This document shows positions 15,010-23,357 of a DNA stretch of 33,668 nucleotides, piece by piece. Source of the DNA: an uncultured Chloroflexota bacterium (lineage in GTDB: Bacteria; Chloroflexota; Limnocylindria; Limnocylindrales; CSP1-4); assembly GCA_903925955.1 (NCBI GenBank), contig CAIYHO010000151.1, positions 1 through 33,668 of the forward strand, in the 5' to 3' direction. Position 1 is the stretch's first letter. Every line of letters begins with the position of its first letter. The notes beneath the pieces were generated by a model, which was not told the DNA's origin, did not search any database, and saw only the letters and a list, made by a program, of their open reading frames with translations. The translations under genes were made by a program, and so were the position numbers.

Positions 15010-15822
15010 ATGCAGACACGGATTGTGCTCGGCGCTCGCGGGGCAGGCGCGGCGGTGGCGGACCTCGTTCGGGAGACGCGGGTGCTGCTCGGCTGGACGC
15101 AGCGCGAGCTCGCGGTGCGGGCGCGGACGTCGCAGTCCACGGTGCAGCGGATCGAGACGGGTTCCGCCGCGCTGGACATTGCAGTCGTCACCGCGGTGTT
15201 GGCGGCGCTTGGCTTGCGCGTCGCGCTTGATGTGGATGGTCGCCACTTGGAGGATCGCCGTCGCCAGCGTGGCGCGCTCCACGGTCGGCTGAACGGGTAC
15301 GTCGCCCGCCGGCTTGAGCGTGACCACTGGCTCACCTCCACGGAAGTCCAACTGGGGGTCGATGCGCCACAGGGGTGGATCGACCTGCTTGGATATCGCC
15401 CGGCGGATCGCTCGCTGCTGCTTGAGGAGTCCAAGACGGAGATTGGCGACCTCGGCGCACTGCAGCGCAGCCTCAAGTTCTACGCGAGGGAGGCGTGGAC
15501 CGCGGCGCAGGCACTCGGGTGGCGGCCCGTCAGGCTGGTCATCGTGGTGGTTGCCCTTGACACCGCCGCCGTTGCGAGACGCCTGGCCGATGAGCGCGAC
15601 CTTGCCGCTCGCGTGTTCCCAGGAAGAGTGGGGGATGCAGCTGCGTGGCTCCGCGATCCCAGCCGCAATCCGCCGACGGGCTGGGTGCTCGCCACGGCAG
15701 ACCCCGCTCGGCGGCGCGCGGACTGGCTTGGGGCGACGTTGTTGGGTCAGCGAAGACGCCCGCCCGCGTACGAGGACTACGCGGAGGCCGCGGGCAGGCT
15801 GCTGCAGACGGCCCGCCGTTGA
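15010..15822 (+). CDS. XRE-type HTH regulator fused to a PD-(D/E)XK nuclease-like domain
   Basis: 270 residues from the ATG at 15010; a GTG at 14986 is an alternative without a ribosome site. The N-terminal region (about 12-75) is a lambda-repressor-like HTH: TRVLLGWTQRELAVRARTSQ followed by STVQRIETGSAALDI. The C-terminal domain has E112, D125 in GWIDLLGY, E140-x-K142 in LLLEESKTEIGDL, and Q152, the order and spacing of a PD-(D/E)XK active site. It may cut or merely bind nucleic acid; no methylase, toxin or antitoxin partner is adjacent. A -10-like TACAAC lies 7 nt before the ATG, suggesting a leaderless transcript. The TGA stop is the first three bases of repeat element B. Confidence 0.8.
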   Translation: MQTRIVLGARGAGAAVADLVRETRVLLGWTQRELAVRARTSQSTVQRIETGSAALDIAVVTAVLAALGLRVALDVDGRHLEDRRRQRGALHGRLNGYVARRLERDHWLTSTEVQLGVDAPQGWIDLLGYRPADRSLLLEESKTEIGDLGALQRSLKFYAREAWTAAQALGWRPVRLVIVVVALDTAAVARRLADERDLAARVFPGRVGDAAAWLRDPSRNPPTGWVLATADPARRRADWLGATLLGQRRRPPAYEDYAEAAGRLLQTARR

Positions 15823-15932
15823 CCCATCGGTGGGTCAGGTTGGGGGTTGGGGAGCGCGGAGCGAACGTCCGATCTGCGACTTGGCGTACGGACGCTGCAC
15901 GAGGCCTGCCGATCTGACCCAAGGGCGGGTCA
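15820..15932. repeat. Dispersed 113-nt element, copy B
   Basis: The left end is TGACCCATCGGTGGGTCA (15820-15837) and the right end TGACCCAAGGGCGGGTCA (15915-15932). ACGCTGCAC ends 32 nt before the right edge, as in copy C. It lies between two convergent genes, and its first TGA is the stop codon of the HTH-nuclease gene. Confidence 0.75.
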
Positions 15933-15941
15933 GGACAGCTC

Positions 15942-15993
15942 GGGCCGAGGGCACAGGGCCGCGGGTTGGGCCGAGGGCACAGGGCCGCGGGTT
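15942..15993. repeat. 26-nt tandem repeat, two exact copies
   Basis: Units 15942-15967 and 15968-15993 begin GGGCCGAGGGCACAGGGCCG and are identical; a partial third copy (GGGCCGCGGG) follows to about 16003. It lies just after element B and before the penicillin-binding protein stop. It could act as a downstream structured region, but no T tract is present. Confidence 0.8.
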
Positions 15994-16024
15994 GGGCCGC
16001 GGGCTCAGCCCACGCGCGCCAGGC

Positions 16025-18829
16025 TCAGGTCGCCGAGGGCGCCGGGCTCCCGGTGGGCGGCGCCGTGACCACCGGCGTCGGCGTTGGCGTTGGCACGGGT
16101 GGCGGCGTTGGCGTCGGCGGCTCCAGAGACGGCGTTGGCGTGACGAGCCCGCTGTCGCTTGGCAGCGGCGAGCCGGAGTCCGACGGTGACGGGCACACCA
16201 GCGGCGTCGCGGATGGGTCAACCGTGGCCAAAGGATCAACCGATGCGGACGGGTCCGGCGTGGCGCATGGGTCCAGCGACGGCGACGGCGACGCGCAGTC
16301 CGCGCCCTTGACGAAGGGACCCCAATCCTTCCCGTATGGCGTGTAGGAGTTGTTGTAGAAGATCGCGGTCTTTGTCTTCAGCGGTCCGCCAACCGCGCCC
16401 GGCCCCCTGAGCGCCCTCGTCAGCCAGCCCTGGTCCGCGGCCAGCCACGTGGGCTTCTCCCTCTCAAAGCCAACCACCTGGAGCACCGCGTCGGCGCACG
16501 TCGAGGGCGGGAGCTGGGAGGATGGCGCGGTCCCGGAGAGGTACAGCTCGGTCACCTTCGGCCCCGTGTCGGAGGCCAGCAGTCCGGTCCACGCATCGAT
16601 CGACGCCTGGTCCAGCCCGGCAGGTTGCGGGAACGCGTTGATTGACCACCCCTTAGTGGCCTCCGCCATGAAGCCCTGCCAGACATAGGTGGTGACCTGC
16701 ATGGACAGCAGTGAGCCGCCGGGCTTAACCAGCATCGTGTTGTCCGAGTTGCCGTTCCAGGCGCCCACGGTCAGCGCGTACTCGCCATTGGTGCGGTCCT
16801 TGGCCGACGGCGGCCCAACGTAGCCAAAGGCGTTGAGGTCCTTGGCGTCGTTGTTGGTGCCCGTCTTGAGGGTGGCCGGACGCCTGTGCCCCTTGTCCAC
16901 AATCTGGAACACGCCCCAGAACGGGTTCTGGTTGGGGTCTGTGTTGCCGGCGAGGATGTCTGTGACGATGGCGGCCGCCCCTGCGTCAAGCACCTGCTGC
17001 GGCGCTTCGCGCGTTGACGTGCCAGCCAGTTCCTTGCCCAACGGGTCGATGACCGACACGATCGTCGTCTGGTCCACCAGCTGACCGCCATCGGCGAGTG
17101 CCCCGTAGGCGCGGATCAGGTCGATGGAGTGGACCTCGGTCACGCCCAGTGCAAACGAGAGCCCGGCGTCAGTGGCGCCGTTGGGGAAGCGGATGCCCAT
17201 GGCCTCGGCCTGCGTCTGGACGCGCGCCGTGCCCACGATGGACATCGCCTTGACGGCGGGGATGTTCAGCGAGAAGCGCAGGGCGTCGCGAACGCGGACG
17301 GGGCCCCGCTCTAGACGGTCCGCGTCGGCCGGCGTGTAGCCCCCGCCAAAGTCTGTGACCACGTCCATGAACATGGTGCCCGCGGTGATGAACCGTCCGG
17401 CGATGCCCGTTGCGTACAGGATGGGCTTGAAGGTGGACCCGGGCTGGCGCCACCCGTCAGCAAGCACGTCGAAGCGCGGCTGGAACTTCTTTGTGGCCTT
17501 TGCGGCGGTGGCGTCCGCGGATCCGACATACGCGAGGATCTCGCCCGTCTGGTAGTCCATCGCGATGAGGGCTCCGTTGCGCAGGTCGGCGCTGCGCAGG
17601 TTGGCCATCCACGGCTGATAGGTCATGCCCAGCCCTGCGGCCGCGGCCTTGGGGTCCTTCGCGTGGGGGACAATCACGGCTGCCTTGACCCACTTCTCGG
17701 CGATCCGCTGCAGGCGGGTGTCAAGCGTTGTGGTGATGGTCAGGCCGCCGCGCTCCAGGATTGGGCATGTGTCCACGCCCTGTCCGCAGAGCTGGTCCGT
17801 GAGCTCGCGGCGAACCTGCCACACGAAGTGGTAGCCAATCCACGCAGGGCTCGCCTGCGGCGCCAGCACCACGGGCTCGACCTTGGCGGCGGCAAAGTCG
17901 GCCGCGGTGTACTGGCCGCTGGTGAGCGGCGTCCGGCCCTGGGCCATCAGGTCCAGGACAAGGTTGCGCCGGATGACGATCGCCGCTGACGGGTCAACCA
18001 CAAGCTGGCTCTTGGCGCACGGGTCCGCGTCAGGCCCGGGGTCGATGCACTGCTCGTTGGCGTTCTGCACCAGGTCGTACGCGGACGGCGCCTGGGGGAT
18101 TGCCGCGATGATCGCCGCCTGCGCGAGCGTCAGGTCTGCCAGCGATTTGCCGAAGTAGCCCTTCGCGGCCGCGGCCACACCGTACGAGTCGTTCCCGTAA
18201 TAGTTCTGGTTGAGGTAGGCCGCCATGATCCGCTGCTTGCCGGCCAGTCCCGGGTAGGCCTGCGTCACGCGGATGGACTGGATGATCTCCTTGATCTTGC
18301 GGACGGCCGAGCGATCGGTCTGCGCCGAGCCGTCGGCCGACAAGAGCCGCTGGCGCACAAGCTGCTGCGTGATCGTGGAGCCGCCGCGGCCATTGCCCCG
18401 GAGGCCGTCAATGGCGGCCGCGATGATGCCCAGCGTGTCAAACCCAGCGTTGTCCCAGAACGTGCGGTCCTCAACGGCCGTGGTTGCGTCCATCAGGGCC
18501 TTGGGGATCTGGTCAAAGGACACAACGCTGCGGTTGAACTCGCCAAACCGCGCAAGCTGCGTCTTGCCGGTGCGGTCGTAGACCACTGACGCCTGTGGCA
18601 TCTCGATGCGCTCAAGGGTGGTGGGGTCAGGCAGGTTGGCGGACATGCTGGCGAACACCGCAACGCCACCGGCAGCGCCGGCGACCCCGATAACCGCAAG
18701 TGCCGCCCACAACAGCACGCCCATGGACGCAGCGGGGCCGATGCCCTTGCGGCCAGCGCGGCCGTTACCCCGGCCACGGCGCATGGTTGGGTCAGGCGCC
18801 GAATAGCCGGACCACGAATGCTGCGTCAC
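16025..18829 (-). CDS. Class A penicillin-binding protein (transglycosylase/transpeptidase)
   Basis: 934 residues from the GTG at 18829 (alternatives GTG 18865 and ATG 18784; none has a Shine-Dalgarno). A short basic cytoplasmic tail and one helix (LLWAALAVIGVAGAAGGVAV) anchor it. The glycosyltransferase domain has TTAVEDRTFWDNAGFD with the catalytic Glu at residue 120, GGSTITQQLVRQRLL, and KIKEIIQSIRVTQAY. The transpeptidase domain has the nucleophile in QPGSTFKP (Ser 465, Lys 468), SLN in ALRFSLNIPAVKA, and LKTGTNN. It polymerises and cross-links peptidoglycan. The C-terminal 85 or so residues are an extracellular Pro/Ser/Thr/Asp-rich tail (for example TPTPPPVPTPTPTP), perhaps wall-spanning. 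Transcribed towards the HTH-nuclease gene. Confidence 0.93.
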   Translation of the reverse strand: MTQHSWSGYSAPDPTMRRGRGNGRAGRKGIGPAASMGVLLWAALAVIGVAGAAGGVAVFASMSANLPDPTTLERIEMPQASVVYDRTGKTQLARFGEFNRSVVSFDQIPKALMDATTAVEDRTFWDNAGFDTLGIIAAAIDGLRGNGRGGSTITQQLVRQRLLSADGSAQTDRSAVRKIKEIIQSIRVTQAYPGLAGKQRIMAAYLNQNYYGNDSYGVAAAAKGYFGKSLADLTLAQAAIIAAIPQAPSAYDLVQNANEQCIDPGPDADPCAKSQLVVDPSAAIVIRRNLVLDLMAQGRTPLTSGQYTAADFAAAKVEPVVLAPQASPAWIGYHFVWQVRRELTDQLCGQGVDTCPILERGGLTITTTLDTRLQRIAEKWVKAAVIVPHAKDPKAAAAGLGMTYQPWMANLRSADLRNGALIAMDYQTGEILAYVGSADATAAKATKKFQPRFDVLADGWRQPGSTFKPILYATGIAGRFITAGTMFMDVVTDFGGGYTPADADRLERGPVRVRDALRFSLNIPAVKAMSIVGTARVQTQAEAMGIRFPNGATDAGLSFALGVTEVHSIDLIRAYGALADGGQLVDQTTIVSVIDPLGKELAGTSTREAPQQVLDAGAAAIVTDILAGNTDPNQNPFWGVFQIVDKGHRRPATLKTGTNNDAKDLNAFGYVGPPSAKDRTNGEYALTVGAWNGNSDNTMLVKPGGSLLSMQVTTYVWQGFMAEATKGWSINAFPQPAGLDQASIDAWTGLLASDTGPKVTELYLSGTAPSSQLPPSTCADAVLQVVGFEREKPTWLAADQGWLTRALRGPGAVGGPLKTKTAIFYNNSYTPYGKDWGPFVKGADCASPSPSLDPCATPDPSASVDPLATVDPSATPLVCPSPSDSGSPLPSDSGLVTPTPSLEPPTPTPPPVPTPTPTPVVTAPPTGSPAPSAT

Positions 18830-18962
18830 GGGACAATGGTGCCCCGCCCGGGCTGATCGCGCCACCGGGCGTCAGCACCGGGCGTCAGCGCCGGGCCGCC
18901 ACCGGGCGCCGGCGCGGCCGCCGCCGGCGTCACCTTCGGGACCCAGCCCGTTTCCCCGACCC

Positions 18963-19076
18963 TGACCCGTCCCTGGGTCAGGACAGCGGTCAGCAAGCGT
19001 GGAGCGCACACCGAACCTGGCGTTTCGGCCTGCGAACGCTGCACGGCCACGGCCGACCTGACCCAGGGCTGGGTCA
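18963..19076. repeat. Dispersed 114-nt element, copy C
   Basis: The left end is TGACCCGTCCCTGGGTCA (18963-18980) and the right end TGACCCAGGGCTGGGTCA (19059-19076); each is near-palindromic and they are inverted repeats of each other (16 of 18). ACGCTGCAC ends 32 nt before the right edge. It lies upstream of the penicillin-binding protein gene, and its right-end TCA is, on the minus strand, the stop codon of pxpC. Confidence 0.75.
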
Positions 19077-20126
19077 GCCGCCTGCGTGATCGGTGAGCGC
19101 GTCCCACTGCCGGTCCTCGCGCAGGTGTCGCAGCGCTCGTTCGCGCTCGTCTCCAGCCGTCCGCAACGCGGCAACCGCCTCGTCCGGAGTTGCAGGGCGC
19201 AAGCGCAGGCGGTCGCCCGGGGCCAACTGGCCAAGGACGGATCGGTCGGCCGTGATCACGACAGCCGCAACGGCGTAGCCACCCGTGGGCTGACGGTCCG
19301 GGAGCAGCACGATCGGCTGGCCGCCCGGCGGGACCTGGATGGCGCCGGTGGTGAGCCCATGGCTTGCGAGATCGGCCGGGAAGACGCCCGGCAGCGGCGC
19401 GCCGCTGAGGCGGAGCCCCACCCGGTCGCTGGCCTGACTCACCTGCCACGCCTGTGCCACGAGCGCCCGGAGGGCTTCGGTGGCCTGGAGGTCGGCCCAT
19501 GGGCCCGGGAGCACCCGCAGCACCACCGCGCCCCCATCGCCGGTCTGCGCACGCGCAACTGGTGACCCTGGCCACAGGGCCTCCGCGGTGGTCGGGTCGC
19601 CGCGGGCCGACGCCAGAACGTCGCCGTCGCGGAGCGCTCGCCCCTCAAGCCCGCCAAAGCCGGCGCCAAGGGCAGTTGACCGAGATCCAAGCACGGGCGG
19701 CACCTCGAACCCACCCGGGATTGCCAGATATGCGCGCATCCGCGGCGCCCAGCGGTCAGGTGCGCGCCCGGTCGCGGCGATCACTGCGCCCTCAAAGCGA
19801 AGGATCGTGCCGGCCGCCAGCGTTCGGCTCTGGCCCGAGGGCAGCGCGCGGCCGACGCCCGTCACAGCCCCCAATTCGGCACCGGCCAGCGCCACCGTCA
19901 CCGGCCGGAGGGCGCGAAGCACCGGTCCGCCAAGGGTGATCTCCAGCGCGGCCGCACCTGGGGCGTTGCCGGCCAGTGCGTTTGCCACGCCCAGCGACCA
20001 CGGGTCTGCCGCGCCGCCGGGGCCCAGACCCATCCCTTCGAGTCCCGGTCGTCCGGCATCCTGGACGGACGTCAAGAAGCCGCCGTCAAGGACCTCAAAG
20101 ACGTCGAGGGCTGCGTGCTGGCTCAT
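19074..20126 (-). CDS. pxpC: 5-oxoprolinase subunit PxpC (biotin-dependent carboxyltransferase-like family)
   Basis: 350 residues. PxpABC hydrolyses 5-oxoproline to glutamate with ATP in the cytoplasm. The N terminus DVFEVLDGGFLTSVQDAGRP and then GVANALAGNAPGAAALEITLGGP are the typical PxpC opening, and VLPGPWAD, GLTTGAIQVPPGGQPIVLLP and DRQPTGGYA are the conserved C-terminal motifs. The last 35 or so residues (an ArgGlu-rich ERERALRHLREDRQW segment) extend past the usual end. The ATG overlaps the pxpB stop as ATGA. The stop codon lies inside repeat element C, so the C terminus may have been reset by that insertion. Confidence 0.93.
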   Translation of the reverse strand: MSQHAALDVFEVLDGGFLTSVQDAGRPGLEGMGLGPGGAADPWSLGVANALAGNAPGAAALEITLGGPVLRALRPVTVALAGAELGAVTGVGRALPSGQSRTLAAGTILRFEGAVIAATGRAPDRWAPRMRAYLAIPGGFEVPPVLGSRSTALGAGFGGLEGRALRDGDVLASARGDPTTAEALWPGSPVARAQTGDGGAVVLRVLPGPWADLQATEALRALVAQAWQVSQASDRVGLRLSGAPLPGVFPADLASHGLTTGAIQVPPGGQPIVLLPDRQPTGGYAVAAVVITADRSVLGQLAPGDRLRLRPATPDEAVAALRTAGDERERALRHLREDRQWDALTDHAGG

Positions 20127-20791
20127 GCGGGAACCAGGCGGACGCGGTCCCCGGCGCGCAGAAGGGCAGGCTCCGGGAGGCTGGGATCAAACAGCTTCGC
20201 GTCCGTTGCTCCCACAAGCCGCCACCCGCCGGCCGACGCCTGCGGATAGATCCCCGCCCACTGACCCGCGATCGCGACAGAGCCTGCCGGCACCCGCGTT
20301 CGCGGTACGGCGAGTCGCGGCACGGCCAACTCCGCGGGCAGATCGCCCAGGTAGCCAAAGCCCGGCGCAAACCCCAGGAACAGCACCTCAAGCTTGGATG
20401 CCGCAAGCAGGTCCACAACAGCTGCCTCGGTGAGGCCGGTCTCGGCGGCCACCGCGGCGAGGTCTGGCCCGTCGTCACCGCCAAACCGCACACGGACCTT
20501 GCGCGGCCGGGCATCGGAGTCCGGCGGCGGTGCCACCGGGAGTGCCGCAGCCAGCGGGGCCAGCCGACGGGCAAGCAGGGCCGCATCCACCGACAGGGGG
20601 TCAAACGGGACCAGCACCGATGCCGCGGCCGCAACAGGCTCGCCAAGCGCAAGCGCCGGTGACGAGGTGCGCAGGTCCCGGATCGCCGATGCGAAGAGAC
20701 GGGCCCGTCGCGCGTCGTTGACGCCCGACGCAACGCCGAGTGGGAGCAGCTCCACCAGCAGCGCTCCGTCGCCAAACGACAGGATGCGCAC
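20123..20791 (-). CDS. pxpB: 5-oxoprolinase subunit PxpB
   Basis: 222 residues from the GTG at 20791; the frame is open to 20887 but the extra residues would overlap pxpA and do not look like PxpB. The N-terminal VRILSFGDGALLVEL and the cyclophilin-like core motif LFLGFAPGFGYLGDLP, followed by RLAVPRTRVPAGSVAIAG, are diagnostic of PxpB (KipI family). It pairs with PxpC; the two are one fused protein in many bacteria. The GTG lies 7 nt after the pxpA stop and the stop overlaps the pxpC ATG. The KipI-type kinase-inhibitor annotation often given to this family is less likely in this operon. Confidence 0.93.
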   Translation of the reverse strand: MRILSFGDGALLVELLPLGVASGVNDARRARLFASAIRDLRTSSPALALGEPVAAAASVLVPFDPLSVDAALLARRLAPLAAALPVAPPPDSDARPRKVRVRFGGDDGPDLAAVAAETGLTEAAVVDLLAASKLEVLFLGFAPGFGYLGDLPAELAVPRLAVPRTRVPAGSVAIAGQWAGIYPQASAGGWRLVGATDAKLFDPSLPEPALLRAGDRVRLVPA

Positions 20792-20798
20792 GCCGGGG

Positions 20799-21545
20799 TC
20801 AGCCCGGGGCACGGAGTTCCACGCCCGCCTGCTCGAGCGCCGCCCGAACGGCTGCTGCCCGCGCGGCGGCACCGGGCAGGTCCCCATGGACGCACAAGGT
20901 GTCCGCGCGGATCGCCAGCGGTGAGCCGTCGTAGGCGGTGAGCCGTCCGTTCACGATGTTCAGCGCCTGGGCGGCCGCAGCCTCGGGCGCATCAAGCACG
21001 GCGCCTGGCAGCGCCCGCGACCGAAGGGACCCGTCCGCCTCGTACGCCCGGTCCGCAAACGCCTCCTCCGCAACGGCCAGCCCGGCGTCGCGACCTGACG
21101 CGATCAGCGCGGACCCGGCTAGCCCCACCAAGATCAGGCCAGCCGAGTATCGGCGGACGGCCCGCGCCACCGCATCAGCAGCGGCACCGTCCGCTGCGGC
21201 CAGGTTGTACAGCGCGCCGTGCGCCTTGACGTGGCGCAGGTCAGCACCGGCGTCACGCGCAAACGCGGCCACTGCCGCCACCTGGTACAGCACCATCGAC
21301 TCGATGTCGGCAGCCGACATCGCCATCGGCCGCCGGCCAAACCCTTCGCGGTCTGGGTAGCCAGGATGGGCGCCGATGGCCGCGCCACAACGTGCCGCAA
21401 GCGCGCACGTGCGCTCGATGGTGGCTGCGTCACCCGCGTGGAACCCTGCGGCCACGTTGACCGAGGTCACAAGCGGGATCAGCTCGGCATCGCCCTCGGG
21501 CAGCTCGCCGACGTCAGCGTTTAGGTCGATCCGCAGGATCCGCAT
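20799..21545 (-). CDS. pxpA: 5-oxoprolinase subunit PxpA (LamB/YcsF family)
   Basis: 248 residues, normal length. The start motif RIDLNADVGEL, then VTSVNVAAGFHAGD, GAHPGYPDREGFGRR and HVKAHGALYN are the metal- and substrate-site motifs of the family, and DTLCVHGDLPGA is near the C terminus. It is the first gene of a complete pxpA-pxpB-pxpC operon. There is no Shine-Dalgarno; TAGCAT lies 6 nt before the ATG, so a leaderless transcript is likely. Very clear family match. Confidence 0.95.
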   Translation of the reverse strand: MRILRIDLNADVGELPEGDAELIPLVTSVNVAAGFHAGDAATIERTCALAARCGAAIGAHPGYPDREGFGRRPMAMSAADIESMVLYQVAAVAAFARDAGADLRHVKAHGALYNLAAADGAAADAVARAVRRYSAGLILVGLAGSALIASGRDAGLAVAEEAFADRAYEADGSLRSRALPGAVLDAPEAAAAQALNIVNGRLTAYDGSPLAIRADTLCVHGDLPGAAARAAAVRAALEQAGVELRAPG

Positions 21546-21551
21546 TGGGCG

Positions 21552-21557
21552 ATGCTA
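21552..21557 (-). promoter_or_regulatory. Leaderless-type -10 of the pxp operon
   Basis: TAGCAT on the minus strand ends 6 nt before the pxpA ATG. Without a Shine-Dalgarno, transcription would begin at or next to the A of the start codon. Confidence 0.45.
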
Positions 21558-21601
21558 CGCCGCGCGGTGCGTCACGCCACGTCGGGGATCAGCGGCCGGG
21601 G

Positions 21602-22006
21602 TCAGCGCTTGCGCAGCTCGTCGCGGATCTCGGCAAGCAGCTTGACCTCGTCGGACGGCTCAGAGGCCACTTCGGGCGCTGCGGGCTCTTCCTTGATCAG
21701 CGCCTTGCCGATGAAGAACACAACCAGCGCCACCACGATGAACGCGATGACAAGGTTCAGGAACGCGCCGTAGCGGATGGCCACTTCGGCCACGAAGTTC
21801 GCATCGCCCTTGACGCCCACGCCCTCCTGCAGGACGACTTTCAGCGCGCTGAAGTCCACCTTGCCCAGGAGCATGCCGATGGGCGGCATGATGATGTCGT
21901 TGACCAGCGAGTTCACCACGGAGCCCAGCGCGCCGCCGATGATCACGCCGATGGCCAGTGCCAGCGCGTTGGACTTGGTGAGGAACGACCTGAACTCGCC
22001 AACCAC
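21602..22006 (-). CDS. mscL: Large-conductance mechanosensitive channel MscL
   Basis: 134 residues from the GTG at 22006, which has GGGAG 9 nt upstream; the longer open frame to 22522 is antisense to the next gene and not real. The signature EFRSFLTKSNALALAIGVII followed by GSVVNSLVNDIIMPPIG is the first membrane helix. The periplasmic loop follows, then the second helix (FLNLVIAFIVVALVVFFI), and a C-terminal amphipathic bundle LLAEIRDELRKR. It forms a homopentameric emergency valve for osmotic downshock in the inner membrane. Confidence 0.95.
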   Translation of the reverse strand: MVGEFRSFLTKSNALALAIGVIIGGALGSVVNSLVNDIIMPPIGMLLGKVDFSALKVVLQEGVGVKGDANFVAEVAIRYGAFLNLVIAFIVVALVVFFIGKALIKEEPAAPEVASEPSDEVKLLAEIRDELRKR

Positions 22007-22076
22007 GGGTATCTGCTCCCTTCCTGGATGAGCGGCGCCTGATCGCCGTTGGCGGGCAGGATAGCCGGAGGGGCGC

Positions 22077-23351
22077 CTAGAGCCCGAAGCGGCTGATGGC
22101 CTCTGCAGCCAGCTTGTCCCCGATGGCGAGCGAACTCGTTGCCGCGGGGCTTGGCGCGTTGCGGACGTGGAGAACGCGATCGCCGCCAGCGAGGTCGAAG
22201 TCGTCCACGAGGGTGCCGTCAGGGCTGAGCGCCTGGGCGCGGACGCCGGAAGGGCCAAACGTGACCTGGTCCCCGCGGATGGCCGGTACGTAGCGCTGCA
22301 TCTCCTTGACGAAGGCGCCCTTCCACCAGTCGCGCCACATCTCGGCGGCGCCCATGCGCCAGAACCTGCGGGCAAGCTTGCGGAAGCCCGGGTTGCCGAT
22401 GGCCTCGGCAAGGTCGCGGGCCGAGAAGTCACGGCGGCGGTACCCGGTGCGGCGGAAGGCGAGGACGGCGTTGGGGCCGGCCCAGACCTCGCCGTCGATG
22501 CGGCGCGTGAAGTGGACGCCAAGGAACGGGAAGCGTGGATCCGCCAGGGGGTAGATGAGCCCGTTCACCAGCTTGGCGGCTTCGGGCGACAGCGTGTAGT
22601 AGTCGCCGCGGAAGGGGACGATGGTGGGGGAGTCCTTGGTGCGGTCGCCCGTCATGCCCGCCACGCGATCCGCCCAGAGGCCCGCGCAGGCGATCACGGC
22701 ACCCGCCTGGATGGGGCCGCGCGGCGTGTGCAGCACCAGCCCGTCGGGGCGCCGCTCAATCTGCGTCACCGGGCGGTTCAGCTCGATTGCCCCGCCCAAT
22801 CGTGCTACATCGCTAGCGTAGTAGCGTGTCACCACGGTGAAATCCGTGATGCCCGTGCGGGGACTCCAGAGCGCCCGAATGCCGGCGGCGTTTGGCTCAA
22901 TCTCGTGGATGCGCTCCGGCCCCACCTCCTCGAGGCCTTCGACCCCGTTGGCCTCGGCCCGCGTCTTGAGCGAGGCCAGCCGCGGCAGCTCAGACTCGTC
23001 CAGCGCCACGACGAGCTTGCCCGGGAACGCGATGGGGATCCCGCGCTCGGCGCAGTAGCGCTCCACGAGGCCCTTGCCTGCACGGCAGAGCAGTGCCTTC
23101 TGCGAGCCCGGCGTGTAGTACAGCCCCGCGTGGACGACGCCGGAGTTGTGCCCGGACTGGTGGGCCGCAACCTGCGCCTCGCGCTCCAGCACCGCAACCC
23201 GCAGACCGGGTCGCTCCTGGAGCAGGCGCAACGCGGTGGCCAGGCCAACGATGCCTGCGCCGATGACGGCGACATCAACGCGCTCAGGCGCGGCGGGATA
23301 GGTCGTCAGGAGATCGGCCGGGGAAGCAGGGGAGGCGGGTGAGTCGTGCAC
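22077..23351 (-). CDS. lhgO: L-2-hydroxyglutarate oxidase (FAD-dependent DAO family)
   Basis: 424 residues. It oxidises L-2-hydroxyglutarate to 2-oxoglutarate. Evidence: Rossmann motif VAVIGAGIVGLATAL (residues 27-41), then HQSGHNSGVVHAGLYYTPGS, which is highly characteristic of LhgO, VIACAGLWADRVA, PFRGDYYTL, and PFLGVHFTRRIDGEVWAGPN. The C-terminal FGPSGVRAQA and HVRNAPSPAATSSLAIG close the FAD site. GTG 23351 is preferred over GTG 23354 because TACAGT stands exactly 6 nt before it. The gene follows the lipoprotein stop by 22 nt but may have its own leaderless promoter. Confidence 0.94.
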   Translation of the reverse strand: MHDSPASPASPADLLTTYPAAPERVDVAVIGAGIVGLATALRLLQERPGLRVAVLEREAQVAAHQSGHNSGVVHAGLYYTPGSQKALLCRAGKGLVERYCAERGIPIAFPGKLVVALDESELPRLASLKTRAEANGVEGLEEVGPERIHEIEPNAAGIRALWSPRTGITDFTVVTRYYASDVARLGGAIELNRPVTQIERRPDGLVLHTPRGPIQAGAVIACAGLWADRVAGMTGDRTKDSPTIVPFRGDYYTLSPEAAKLVNGLIYPLADPRFPFLGVHFTRRIDGEVWAGPNAVLAFRRTGYRRRDFSARDLAEAIGNPGFRKLARRFWRMGAAEMWRDWWKGAFVKEMQRYVPAIRGDQVTFGPSGVRAQALSPDGTLVDDFDLAGGDRVLHVRNAPSPAATSSLAIGDKLAAEAISRFGL

Positions 23352-23357
23352 CACCCG

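Noticed and set aside
16205-16219. Further TGGGTCA string as a fifth element
   Set aside because: A lone half-site inside the penicillin-binding protein coding region, with no partner at 113 nt.
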